This document shows positions 33,235 to 41,143 of a stretch of 47,950 nt of DNA, one piece after another (position 1 is the stretch's first letter; the number at the start of each line of letters is the position of its first letter). A program made the position numbers and the translations under genes. The DNA comes from Deltaproteobacteria bacterium Ga0077539 (GTDB lineage Bacteria; Myxococcota_A; Polyangia; Polyangiales; Ga0077539): the NCBI GenBank assembly GCA_001465015.1, contig LNEO01000146.1, forward strand, positions 1 to 47,950. The letters are read 5' to 3'. The notes below the pieces were generated by a model that saw only the letters and a list, made by a program, of their open reading frames with translations, was not told the DNA's origin and did not search any database.

Positions 33235-34019
33235 AGTGGGTGCATCACAGTGCGACCTCTGCGGGCGACTGGCTCAACCAGGCGCCCACCGGACAACCGG
33301 TTCCAACCGCGTCGCGCAACGCGCTCGTCGTTCAGCTCGCGGCGATCCGCGACGCGCTCCACGCCCCGGACGTCGTGTTGAACGACGAGGGAGGCATCGC
33401 GTATCTGCCCGAGGACACCTATCGCGGTCGCGAAGCCGCGTGGACGGGCAAGAGCGCTCCCGTCGTGGGCGTGCTCCCGCGTCCTGCGGCGTGGGTGTCC
33501 ACCGCCGCGATCGACACGACCGGCTCGATCGATGGTCGCCGCCGTGCGGCCTCGACGGCGATCACGCGCGCGCTCGACCTCCTCGCGAGCTCGGGCCACG
33601 TGTTCGTGCGCCAAGGCACCGCACCCGCGGGTGACTTTCGGCTGTTCGACGGTCCAGCGGCGGTGTTCGGCGATGCCGCTCGAGCGCTCGTTCCCGATGC
33701 AGGCGAAAAGAGCGTGCACGAGGACAAGGACATCGCGCGTCTCGTTTGGCAGGCGCACACGGCGGCGCTGGGCGTGCTTCGCATGCTCGCGACCGCGCGC
33801 CGCAACCCGCTCGCCGCTGCGGCCGCGATGACCGAAGCCGAGCAGACGGCGATGGAGTCCGTCTTCGAGCTCGCCGAGCAGCGGCAAGCCGAGGCGATCG
33901 ACGCCAACAACCGCGCCAACACGCTCGCGCAAGGAACGCTCCTCGCGCTCGGTCTCTTGGTCGGCGCCGACGCTGCGAAGCGCACTGCCAACCGAGCCTT
34001 CAACCGCTTGTTCGGCTAG
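33231..34019 (+). CDS. Hypothetical protein of the late operon
   Basis: A 262-aa protein with start overlapping the previous stop (ATGA). It has an alpha/beta front half (VVGVLPRPAAWVSTAAID) and an Ala/Glu/Arg-rich helical rear half ending in a weakly hydrophobic helix (GTLLALGLLVGADAAKR) and a basic tail. No family recognised. Third gene of a coupled trio with two membrane-anchored proteins. Confidence 0.65.
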   Translation: MKWVHHSATSAGDWLNQAPTGQPVPTASRNALVVQLAAIRDALHAPDVVLNDEGGIAYLPEDTYRGREAAWTGKSAPVVGVLPRPAAWVSTAAIDTTGSIDGRRRAASTAITRALDLLASSGHVFVRQGTAPAGDFRLFDGPAAVFGDAARALVPDAGEKSVHEDKDIARLVWQAHTAALGVLRMLATARRNPLAAAAAMTEAEQTAMESVFELAEQRQAEAIDANNRANTLAQGTLLALGLLVGADAAKRTANRAFNRLFG

Positions 34020-34070
34020 CCGACACGCTGTCACGCATCGCGAAACAAAACCAGCACAAGGATTCAAGTC

Positions 34071-34502
34071 ATGAGCGAGAAGAGCGAAAAGCGGGCTCAG
34101 AACATCGGGACCTTCCTCGCAACGGCCGGGATCGTCGGCGGCGTCGGCGCGGTGACGGTGGTCACGACGAACTGGCTGCTCAACAAGACGTCGCTCACCG
34201 ACGTGTCGAAGGCGTTCGCGCAAACAACGTCGCATCTCGTGCTCGGCACGGCGGTCGGCATGCTCGGCGCTCCACGTGTCGGCGCGGGCATCGCCGCGGG
34301 CGGCATCATCGGCGGCGCTGCGAAGCTCGAGCAAGAGGTCCGCGTGCGCGCGTACATCCGCTCGCTCGTCGAGCCCCGGCGCGCGCAGGCTGGCACCCAG
34401 CAGACGCCCGCGCAGAACCAAGCCGCGCAGGTTGGGGCGGGCACGCAGCCCGCGGGCCGCGCATACGCGGACGAGTCGGCGGAGTACGTCGGCCGCGGCT
34501 GA
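34071..34502 (+). CDS. Small membrane protein
   Basis: A 143-aa protein with a hydrophobic segment at about residues 15-35 (FLATAGIVGGVGAVTVV) and a Gly/Ala-rich segment at about 60-84 (LGTAVGMLGAPRVGAG), i.e. two membrane helices with a hydrophilic Gln/Ala tail. The size and Gly/Ala richness recall membrane proteins of internal-membrane phages, but no homology is claimed. Confidence 0.62.
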   Translation: MSEKSEKRAQNIGTFLATAGIVGGVGAVTVVTTNWLLNKTSLTDVSKAFAQTTSHLVLGTAVGMLGAPRVGAGIAAGGIIGGAAKLEQEVRVRAYIRSLVEPRRAQAGTQQTPAQNQAAQVGAGTQPAGRAYADESAEYVGRG

Positions 34503-34513
34503 GCCTCGGCTGA

Positions 34514-34539
34514 CCCGCAGTCACACAGTGTTTTGCGGG
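34514..34539 (+). promoter_or_regulatory. Hairpin upstream of the capsid candidate gene
   Basis: CCCGCA and TGCGGG form a 6-bp stem around a 14-nt loop that itself contains ACACAGTGT. It lies in the 97-nt gap before the 265-aa gene. It could attenuate read-through from the membrane-protein operon or protect the downstream mRNA. Confidence 0.35.
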
Positions 34540-34599
34540 CGATTCATCGCTCGCGCTTCGAACGATCCAACGATCCCGTTTCAGCGAGTGGAGAAGACC

Positions 34600-35397
34600 A
34601 TGACGACGACCCAGAACGCAGCGATGTTTCCCCTTCAGCCGCCCGGCCAGGCGTCGGAACCGTCCGCGGGACCCGGCGTGTGCTTGAACGACAAGCTCCG
34701 TTCGCTCAGCGCGGGCATGAACCCCTTTCGCTTCGCGCGCGGCGCGCTGAGGTTCAATGCGAACGCCCCAGGCGCACCGCTGATTCTCGCGGCAGCGGGG
34801 GAGGCGTTGACGCTCTTCGACGCAGGCGTCGAGGAGAGCGCGACCGCGGCGGGGCTGGGTGCATTCGGCACGAGCCTCACGCGCACGGACACCGATTCCA
34901 GCAAGGAGGGCGCGTTCGTCCCGAACAAGTTCGTCTTCGAAATGATGGGCATGGGCGTCATCATGGGGACACCCATCGCGAAGCCCACGGCTGGAGACGG
35001 CGTCGCTCGGCGCTACTGGCACCGCTTCTACGACGAGGAGCTCCAAGCGATGGTCATCGAACACGTCGCGCTCGGCGTGAAGTGGCCCGATGGTCAGTCG
35101 CTCGACTACGAGGTCGGTCCGCTCGGTCTCTGGCCCGGCCACGGAGGTTTCGTTGGTTCGAGCAAGGGCGCCAACGGTCGCCCGATCGTCGCGGCGTTCA
35201 TGCCGTTTCGTGCGGCAACGAACACCGGCGGTCGCTCGAGCGACGACAAGCTCGAGATCATCGCGCGGGTTCCGCGAAACATCGAGATCCAGAGCAGCCC
35301 CGTGTTGCCCGAGCAAACGCAGCCGGACGACGTGTACGTGCCGTTTCACGTCGTGCTGTTCGGTCGCCCGTTCGAGAACGCAGCGCCTGGCGCGTAG
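34600..35397 (+). CDS. Candidate capsid protein (265 aa)
   Basis: A 265-aa protein with no membrane segment, a mixed beta pattern and many short hydrophobic strands (EMMGMGVIMGTPI, AMVIEHVALGVKW, VPFHVVLFGRPF). It is set apart by its own leader hairpin and a clean 50-nt gap, as highly expressed structural genes often are. Size is in the range of small jelly-roll capsid proteins such as PM2 P2 (269 aa), from memory. No sequence motif proves this; it is the best capsid candidate in the late region because the others are membrane-anchored, enzymatic or very basic. Confidence 0.5.
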   Translation: MTTTQNAAMFPLQPPGQASEPSAGPGVCLNDKLRSLSAGMNPFRFARGALRFNANAPGAPLILAAAGEALTLFDAGVEESATAAGLGAFGTSLTRTDTDSSKEGAFVPNKFVFEMMGMGVIMGTPIAKPTAGDGVARRYWHRFYDEELQAMVIEHVALGVKWPDGQSLDYEVGPLGLWPGHGGFVGSSKGANGRPIVAAFMPFRAATNTGGRSSDDKLEIIARVPRNIEIQSSPVLPEQTQPDDVYVPFHVVLFGRPFENAAPGA

Positions 35398-35447
35398 CGC
35401 GTCCGCCCCCCTGGGCGAGGGGATGAACACGAAGGAGCTCTGGCACC

Positions 35448-35945
35448 GTGGCGCTGATTCCGAACGAGCGAATGTACCGCGTGTCCGAGCCCACTCAGCT
35501 CGGCGATGCGTGGTCGATTGCGTTCGAGGGAAAGACCACGATCGAGCCCGTCGCCGAGCGGAAGCCGTTTGGGGGAGTGCTCGTCGAGCAACAGTGCGAT
35601 GGACGGCGCGACGTGTGGCGGCCGATCGATCGTATGTCGCTCTGGCTGACTGCGTTTTCCAGCGTTGCCGACGATCCGACGCCTCCCGTCATCGAGTGGG
35701 AGATTCGTGTCCGCGGCGCCAGCTCGAGCCAGCGTGTGGCGCTCGTGTCGCTGAGCGCCACGAGCTGGAGTCACACCGGGCTGATCGTGCAGGTCGCCGG
35801 CGTGCTCGGAACGGCGTTCGAAGTGTGGGCACGCGTTGCAACGAGCGGGGCGAAGGCGGTGCGGGCGAACGTCGTGGCGATCGTCGACCGCTGTGGAGCG
35901 CAGTTCGAGCGCATCGTCGGCGAAGGGGTCGTGGTGCTGCCATGA
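35448..35945 (+). CDS. Beta-rich small protein, candidate virion component
   Basis: A 165-aa protein starting with GTG at 35448 after AAGGAG-type Shine-Dalgarno. Predicted as a beta sandwich from alternating strands (WEIRVRGAS, RVALVSLSATSW, GLIVQVAGVL). No signal peptide or membrane segment. It overlaps the lysozyme-like gene (ATGA). No family recognised. Confidence 0.6.
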   Translation: MALIPNERMYRVSEPTQLGDAWSIAFEGKTTIEPVAERKPFGGVLVEQQCDGRRDVWRPIDRMSLWLTAFSSVADDPTPPVIEWEIRVRGASSSQRVALVSLSATSWSHTGLIVQVAGVLGTAFEVWARVATSGAKAVRANVVAIVDRCGAQFERIVGEGVVVLP

Positions 35946-36430
35946 GGCTCGTTCCAACGACGCGCTCGTGGAACGGCACGACCGGCAACTGGATGCGGTC
36001 GCGCGCGCTCGTGTTGACGCGTGCCTTCGTTCTCCGAGGGCTCGACGTTCGACGCGCATTCGTTGCTGCGACCGCGCTGCTCGCTCACTTGTGGATCGAG
36101 ACCGGCGGCGGTCGTGTCGAGCAGGACAACAACGTGGGCAACATCAAGGTGCCCCGCAATTGGGAGTCGTTGGCGGGTGTCGCCGCAATGCGCACCAACG
36201 TGCACGACGGAACGCAACCCTACCGAGCGTACCGCTCGATCGAAGAGGGCATCGAGGCGTACGTGCGACTGCTCGAGAGCGCGAACTATGGCCGCGCTCT
36301 CGCGGCGCTGTTCGCCAACGAGGACGGTCGCGCTTGGTACGAGGCGATCATGCGTGCGGGCTACCACCCGTTCAGCGAAGGGGGCCTCGCGCTCTGGGAG
36401 CAGATCCACCGTCGAATGCTCGGCGCGTGA
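35942..36430 (+). CDS. Glucosaminidase/lysozyme-like protein
   Basis: A 162-aa protein of the lysozyme-like/glucosaminidase (GH73, FlgJ-like) type. The probable catalytic Glu53 is in HLWIETGGG, followed by NNVGNIKVPRNW and YRAYRSIEEGIEAYVRLL, the pattern of such muramidase domains. It has no signal peptide, so it needs a holin or a virion position to reach peptidoglycan. It may act at entry or at lysis. It overlaps the preceding gene by 4 nt. Confidence 0.78.
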   Translation: MRLVPTTRSWNGTTGNWMRSRALVLTRAFVLRGLDVRRAFVAATALLAHLWIETGGGRVEQDNNVGNIKVPRNWESLAGVAAMRTNVHDGTQPYRAYRSIEEGIEAYVRLLESANYGRALAALFANEDGRAWYEAIMRAGYHPFSEGGLALWEQIHRRMLGA

Positions 36431-36444
36431 ACAAGGAGACCATC

Positions 36445-36858
36445 ATGGCTGCAACGAAGAAGAGCAAGAAGAGCAAGCCCCGCGCCAAAAAGGGCGCGAA
36501 GAAGGGTGCGAAGAAGTCCGCGGCGAAGTCCTCGAAGAGAGGCGCGTCGAAGAAAGCCACGCGCGGCCGCAACAAGCCGCTCGCGAAGATCAAAGCGGCG
36601 GCGAGGGTGCTGGCGAAGTCCGAGCGCAAAGCCGGACGCACGAAGCGACCTCACGCGGTGCACGCGAAAGACATCGGCCGTCGCTTGTCCAAGGCCGAGC
36701 GCAACATCGACTCGCTCGCGAAAGGACAGCACCAGATCGCGGGGATGATCGGCGTGCATCACCAGATCCTGGAGAACCACGAAGAGCGCATTCAGCAGAC
36801 GCAGAAGGGCCTTCGCGCTTTGTTGCCTCCTGCTTCGCGTCGCGAGCTCGGCGGCTGA
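36445..36858 (+). CDS. Histone H1-like basic protein with coiled coil
   Basis: A 137-aa protein. The first 65 residues are Lys/Ala/Ser repeats (KKGAKKGAKKSAAKSSK), as in H1 tails and bacterial Hc1-like proteins. Residues about 75-130 form a coiled coil (AERNIDSLAKGQHQIAGM). It has an AAGGAG ribosome binding site 6 nt before the ATG. It could condense the genome inside a particle or in the cell. Confidence 0.7.
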   Translation: MAATKKSKKSKPRAKKGAKKGAKKSAAKSSKRGASKKATRGRNKPLAKIKAAARVLAKSERKAGRTKRPHAVHAKDIGRRLSKAERNIDSLAKGQHQIAGMIGVHHQILENHEERIQQTQKGLRALLPPASRRELGG

Positions 36859-36889
36859 ACGCAACACGACGGCGAGGGTCCTCGTTTCG

Positions 36890-37567
36890 ATGACGCAGCA
36901 AACCACGATCACTGACGAAAACGGCCAACCGGCGGAGGTGCGCAACAGCGACCCCACGGCGACGTCGCGCGCGCTCGTCGTGCGCGTTGCCGGCGCCATC
37001 GCGGCGATCGTGAACGGCGGAGCAACGGAGGCGACGCTCCAAGCTGTGCTGACGGCGCTCGGTCCGCTCGCAACCGAAGGGACGCTCGCAGACCTGCTGA
37101 ACGAGACCATCGCGCTTCGCGGCGGAATCGACCTCGATGTGCTTCGCGTGTGGCTCGAAACACTAGCAGTCACGCAGCAAGATGGCTCGCAGCACGCTCG
37201 ACTTGTCGGGCTCGCCTCGTCGATCGTTGGATCGTCGGACCTGTCGATCCCGTTCAACCTTCCGGCAGCCTCGGCACTCTGGACGTGCAATGCGCTGCAA
37301 CAGGGCGTCTTCAGTCGTCGCGCGTTCGTGACAAACGTCGCGCTTGCTCTCCCTGCGTCGGCGCGGGTGCAGCGGGTCCTCGCCGTCGGTGCGACGGCGG
37401 GCGCCCAGCCCACGATTTCGTTCACCGCCGTCTCCGCGGGAGGGTTCGCGGCAGAGCCCGTACCGCGCGGCCTGCTGCACACCATCGACGTTCTCGGGCG
37501 CTGCTCCAACAGCGGAACGATCACGCCGGTGAATTGCACCTGGTGGTCCGTGGAGTACATCACATGA
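36890..37567 (+). CDS. Beta-rich protein, candidate spike or virion protein
   Basis: A 225-aa protein. The N-terminal 110 residues are helical Ala/Thr-rich (IAAIVNGGATEATLQAVL); the C-terminal half is beta-rich and ends in WWSVEYIT. The next gene's product ends in AYAVEYRIT, so the C-termini may share a strand. No family recognised. The four-base overlap with the next gene suggests stoichiometric production. Confidence 0.62.
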   Translation: MTQQTTITDENGQPAEVRNSDPTATSRALVVRVAGAIAAIVNGGATEATLQAVLTALGPLATEGTLADLLNETIALRGGIDLDVLRVWLETLAVTQQDGSQHARLVGLASSIVGSSDLSIPFNLPAASALWTCNALQQGVFSRRAFVTNVALALPASARVQRVLAVGATAGAQPTISFTAVSAGGFAAEPVPRGLLHTIDVLGRCSNSGTITPVNCTWWSVEYIT

Positions 37568-37875
37568 GCGAGACGAAGCCAGCCGCGCCGGACGCTGCGG
37601 TTCCCGCCGAGGCGCAAGAAGAGATCATCGCGCGATGGTGCGTGCGCTCCGGTGAATCGGGCCGGGTCGAGACGCCCAAGCACGCGAAGGTGTGGCGACT
37701 CACGATCACCGGACCACGCGAAGGACTCGCGAAAGTGACGTTCGAAGGCACCGACGAGTCGTGCGTCGTTCCTGCCGGACAAACATGGGTGCTCGAGCCC
37801 GAGGGGTGGTGCGAGTGCCAGTCGATCACGTTCGAGAGCACGTCGGCCTACGCCGTGGAGTACCGGATCACATGA
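37564..37875 (+). CDS. Small beta-sandwich-like protein
   Basis: A 103-aa protein composed mainly of strands (VWRLTITG, KVTFEGTDE, SITFESTSA, AYAVEYRIT) and no membrane segment, perhaps one immunoglobulin-like or jelly-roll sheet. It overlaps both neighbours by 4 nt. The shared C-terminal motif with the previous product suggests that the two interact or duplicated. Confidence 0.6.
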   Translation: MSETKPAAPDAAVPAEAQEEIIARWCVRSGESGRVETPKHAKVWRLTITGPREGLAKVTFEGTDESCVVPAGQTWVLEPEGWCECQSITFESTSAYAVEYRIT

Positions 37876-38291
37876 AGCACTTCAGTCTCTTCGTTCACGC
37901 GTGGTTTCTTCAGCTCGCGCTGCTCGTGAGCGCGTGTGGTGGCGTCACGATGCACGACGGCTACCGCTGGGCGATCGCCGGCGCCGGTGTTGCCGCGGGA
38001 GCGTTGCGCGACTCTGCACGCGCGGAGGGCGAGGCAGCCATCGCCGGCGCGCGATCTCGTGACGAAGCGCTGCGACGCGTCGACGAGGTGCGCGCACGAT
38101 GGCGAGAAGTGGCATCGAGCGCGCGAAACGCTTCCCGCGCGATGCAGTCGCTCGGCGCAATGAACGAGCAACTCGACGCGCTCGTGGATCGACGTTTTCC
38201 CCGTGAGTCCTCGCAAGAACGGCGCGAGGTCGATGCTCCGACCCCAACGAACGAACGCGGCGACGCATCGCCGCCCGACGGAGGATCATGA
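37872..38291 (+). CDS. Lipoprotein with coiled coil (spanin-like candidate)
   Basis: A 139-aa protein with a signal peptide and a lipobox LVSAC (Cys22), so a lipoprotein of the cell envelope. The mature part is an Ala/Arg/Glu-rich coiled coil followed by a disordered tail. Phage spanins include a small outer-membrane lipoprotein, and the next gene encodes a membrane protein, which suggests a lysis pair. Overlaps are 4 nt at each end. Spanin function is an inference from layout. Confidence 0.62.
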   Translation: MKHFSLFVHAWFLQLALLVSACGGVTMHDGYRWAIAGAGVAAGALRDSARAEGEAAIAGARSRDEALRRVDEVRARWREVASSARNASRAMQSLGAMNEQLDALVDRRFPRESSQERREVDAPTPTNERGDASPPDGGS

Positions 38292-38674
38292 TGAACTCGA
38301 TTTTGCGCTGGGGGCTCGGCTTCACGTTCGCCGCGCCGCTCGCCGCTCAACAGATCAGCAACGCGAGCGTGCACAACGAAGCGGGCGCGCCGATGTGGAC
38401 GCTCGTCGTGCTCCCGCTTCTCGCGATGCTCGGCAACGCGCTCGGCGGCGTGTTGCTCGAGTTCATGAAGGGCGCCGTCGCACTCTGGCGCGCGAAGGTG
38501 CGCGCGAGCATCAAGGCGATGGGACAGGACCCGGACGATCCGAACATCAAGGCGGACGCAGCGACCCTTCACGCAGACGTGACCGCGAAGCTGCCGTCTG
38601 CGAAGCCGTCTGCGACCGACGTTCCTCCCAAACCCAGCGAACAAGCCACCAAAGCAGCGCACGACGAAAAGTAA
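38288..38674 (+). CDS. Small membrane protein (holin-like candidate)
   Basis: A 128-aa protein with a short hydrophobic N-terminus (a possible signal peptide) and a clear transmembrane segment at about residues 37-57 (WTLVVLPLLAMLGNALGGVL), then a charged tail. It lies downstream of the lipoprotein gene with a 4-nt overlap. A holin or spanin partner is possible. Confidence 0.58.
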   Translation: MMNSILRWGLGFTFAAPLAAQQISNASVHNEAGAPMWTLVVLPLLAMLGNALGGVLLEFMKGAVALWRAKVRASIKAMGQDPDDPNIKADAATLHADVTAKLPSAKPSATDVPPKPSEQATKAAHDEK

Positions 38675-38737
38675 GCGATACGCGGGTGGGCGCGCGGCGA
38701 CCGACGCGGCTTCACTCGACCGAGAGGAGCGCGAACG

Positions 38738-41143
38738 ATGACCCGCACGCACAAGAAAGTGTCGACCGCCGCCGCGATTGCGATGCTGAAGAAGCCCGCG
38801 GTGGTTCCGGGTGGCGCTGCTGTTTCTTCGACGCCAAAGAGCAAGCGGTCGACGAACACCGGCCCGGTGGCGGACTGCGCGCGCATGTTGGCGGCGAAGC
38901 GCTGGGGCAAACCGTGGCCGCCCGTCGCCGCGTCGACCGCGCCCGCATCGCACCGCGAGCCCGAGGTGATCGAGGCCGAGTTCGTCGAGACGGCCCCGGT
39001 TCGACGCGTGCACCCGAGCTGGACCTTCGTGGACTTCGCCGGCCGCACGACGGAGCGCCCTGTGTTGTTGCTCGGCGAAGCCTTGCTCGACGATCCGTTT
39101 CGCGACCGAGTCGGCGCGCGCAAAGTCGAGAAGTACTCGCTCGGCGACAACGGCGCGCGCGTCGGTCTCTGGATCGCGAAGCATCGTGTGATGCTGACCG
39201 CGCGGCTCGAGCCGAGCGGTGTTCGCGTTGGAATCGAGCTCCTCGACGCGCGAGGAAACGCAGCGGTCGCACGCGACGTCGTGGCGTCGCTCGAGCGTCC
39301 GAAGTCCGCGGCCCTCGACGAAGTTGCGCAGACCATCGCCGAGCTCGTCCCGCGCACGACCCCACGCAAGCCGAGTACACCGAGCACGTCACCCGCGACG
39401 AGCGCCCTCGCGCGGGTCGATTCCTGGCGGACAGTGCCCGTTGTAGCGCTGCCTCGTTCGCCGATTGGACCGTGGCGCGGTGGAGCACCGCCGGCGCTCC
39501 CGATGGGGCTCGTAGCGGCGATGGCGCGCGATCTCGAGCCTGTGGTCGACCTCGTCGTGACTCACTCGCTGGAAGAGGGGACCACGATCACTGGGAACAC
39601 GAAGCCTTGGTCGAGCGCGATCAAGGACATCGGGATGGGCTTCAAGTGGTTCGCGCCCAAGCGGCTGTGGTACCGACAGCAGTCGCGCGGCCGCGCGGCG
39701 CCGTCCGTTCCCCTCGAGCGCATCGCCGAGCGCCTGCGTTCGCGAGGCGCAACGGTTCGTGTCGAGCAGCCCGAGGCGATCGACGAGGCGGACGCCAACG
39801 AGTTTCGCGCGGAGTTGTTGCGGGATCGCGCTGAGCGCTTGGAAGAGCGCGCGGAGAAGAAGGCGACGGCGTCGAGCGCGAAGCACGCAGTGGTGCGGGA
39901 GATCGCGGACATGATTCCGTTCGGGCAGCCGATTCTGGTGGGGCATCACAGCGAGAAGCGCGCGAGAAGAGATGCCGATCGGATCTTCAACCTGACGGGC
40001 CAGGGGATCGCGCTGCAGCGCGAGGCTGAGCACCTCGCCAGCCGCGCGCGGGCCACCGAGGAACGCGCGGACCGAGCGCTCGCGATGGCCGAGGTCGCGC
40101 GGCAGCGCGGGTCCATCGACGCGTTCATCGAGCAATTCGGAGCGCTGATGAAGAAAGGGTTGAAGGCCCAGATCGGCGCGACGAGCGTTCAGCTGTTCGC
40201 GAACAACCTCGGCGACGTCACCTGGTACGTCGGCTTCAAGGGAGCGCGGATCCCGATCTTCATGGAGTCGGTCGTGCTCGACAAGGCGACGCGCGTGATT
40301 CGTGTGGCGGATCGCAAGGGGATCGAAGCGGCGGACATGAGCGCAGCCGACGCGTTCGTCGCGGTGCGCAACGTGCTCGCGAAGCTGAACGGCGTAGCGA
40401 TCGATCCAACGATGCCCGCGCCCGACCTGCGCCCGTCACAGAAGGGCTCGGGCGCGCGAAGCGCCGACGAGAAGGCGATGATCGACGGTCTCTCGCGCGC
40501 GATGAGCGCGCCCTCGATCCGCCTCGCGATGAACGTCGCCTACGGGAAGCGCACGGTCCGCGGAAAGGACCGCTATCGCTGGGACCTTCAGGGGGGCGGA
40601 ACCGGCTCCGAGCTCGTCGAGGTCATAGTGGACCTGCAGCGCGAACGCGACGGATGGATGGCGAGCGTCGAGCGCATGGACCAGCCGGGCGTGAGCGAGC
40701 GCGTGGTGTTCGACGCGTCGAGCGACGCGAAGGCGACGATGGAGAAGATCGTTCGCGCGGTGAAGTCGGCGATGTTTCGAGGGGGAGAAACGCTGCGAGA
40801 GCAGATCCGAGCGATCGCGCCGGCGGAGCTTCCTGCGTATGTGACGGCGCCGATCGACGAGGTTCCGAAGCTGAGCGAGGCGCAGTGGAGCGTGCGGCGC
40901 GCGTACACGAACGCGACGGGCTGGATCGAGGAGGCGCGGCAGTGGGCGCGCGTGGTGAGCGAGCGCGATCGACGCTGGGTCAACGAGTGGATCGAGCTGG
41001 TGGGCAGGCTTCCGGCGCTGTTGGCGAAGGGGCGTCTCGAGCAGTTCGACGCCTGGCTCGGCGCGCTCGTCAGCGAGTGGAACGAGCAGGCCCGCGCGGA
41101 ACGTCGCCGCGATGACATCGAGCGATCACGGAGGTGGCGATGA
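38738..41143 (+). CDS. DUF3560-containing large protein
   Basis: An 801-aa protein. Residues about 270-350 contain a compact module (TKPWSSAIKDIGMGFKW, APKRLWYRQQSRGRA) which precedes DUF3560 in phage and plasmid proteins that I recall. Residues about 395-445 match DUF3560 (GQPILVGHHSEKRARRDADR, then a coiled coil with ALQREAEHLASRARA). The first 230 and last 300 residues are unknown. DUF3560 proteins are usually found in plasmids and phages beside DNA-processing genes. It has its own 63-nt leader, so a new transcript may begin here. Confidence 0.72.
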   Translation: MTRTHKKVSTAAAIAMLKKPAVVPGGAAVSSTPKSKRSTNTGPVADCARMLAAKRWGKPWPPVAASTAPASHREPEVIEAEFVETAPVRRVHPSWTFVDFAGRTTERPVLLLGEALLDDPFRDRVGARKVEKYSLGDNGARVGLWIAKHRVMLTARLEPSGVRVGIELLDARGNAAVARDVVASLERPKSAALDEVAQTIAELVPRTTPRKPSTPSTSPATSALARVDSWRTVPVVALPRSPIGPWRGGAPPALPMGLVAAMARDLEPVVDLVVTHSLEEGTTITGNTKPWSSAIKDIGMGFKWFAPKRLWYRQQSRGRAAPSVPLERIAERLRSRGATVRVEQPEAIDEADANEFRAELLRDRAERLEERAEKKATASSAKHAVVREIADMIPFGQPILVGHHSEKRARRDADRIFNLTGQGIALQREAEHLASRARATEERADRALAMAEVARQRGSIDAFIEQFGALMKKGLKAQIGATSVQLFANNLGDVTWYVGFKGARIPIFMESVVLDKATRVIRVADRKGIEAADMSAADAFVAVRNVLAKLNGVAIDPTMPAPDLRPSQKGSGARSADEKAMIDGLSRAMSAPSIRLAMNVAYGKRTVRGKDRYRWDLQGGGTGSELVEVIVDLQRERDGWMASVERMDQPGVSERVVFDASSDAKATMEKIVRAVKSAMFRGGETLREQIRAIAPAELPAYVTAPIDEVPKLSEAQWSVRRAYTNATGWIEEARQWARVVSERDRRWVNEWIELVGRLPALLAKGRLEQFDAWLGALVSEWNEQARAERRRDDIERSRRWR

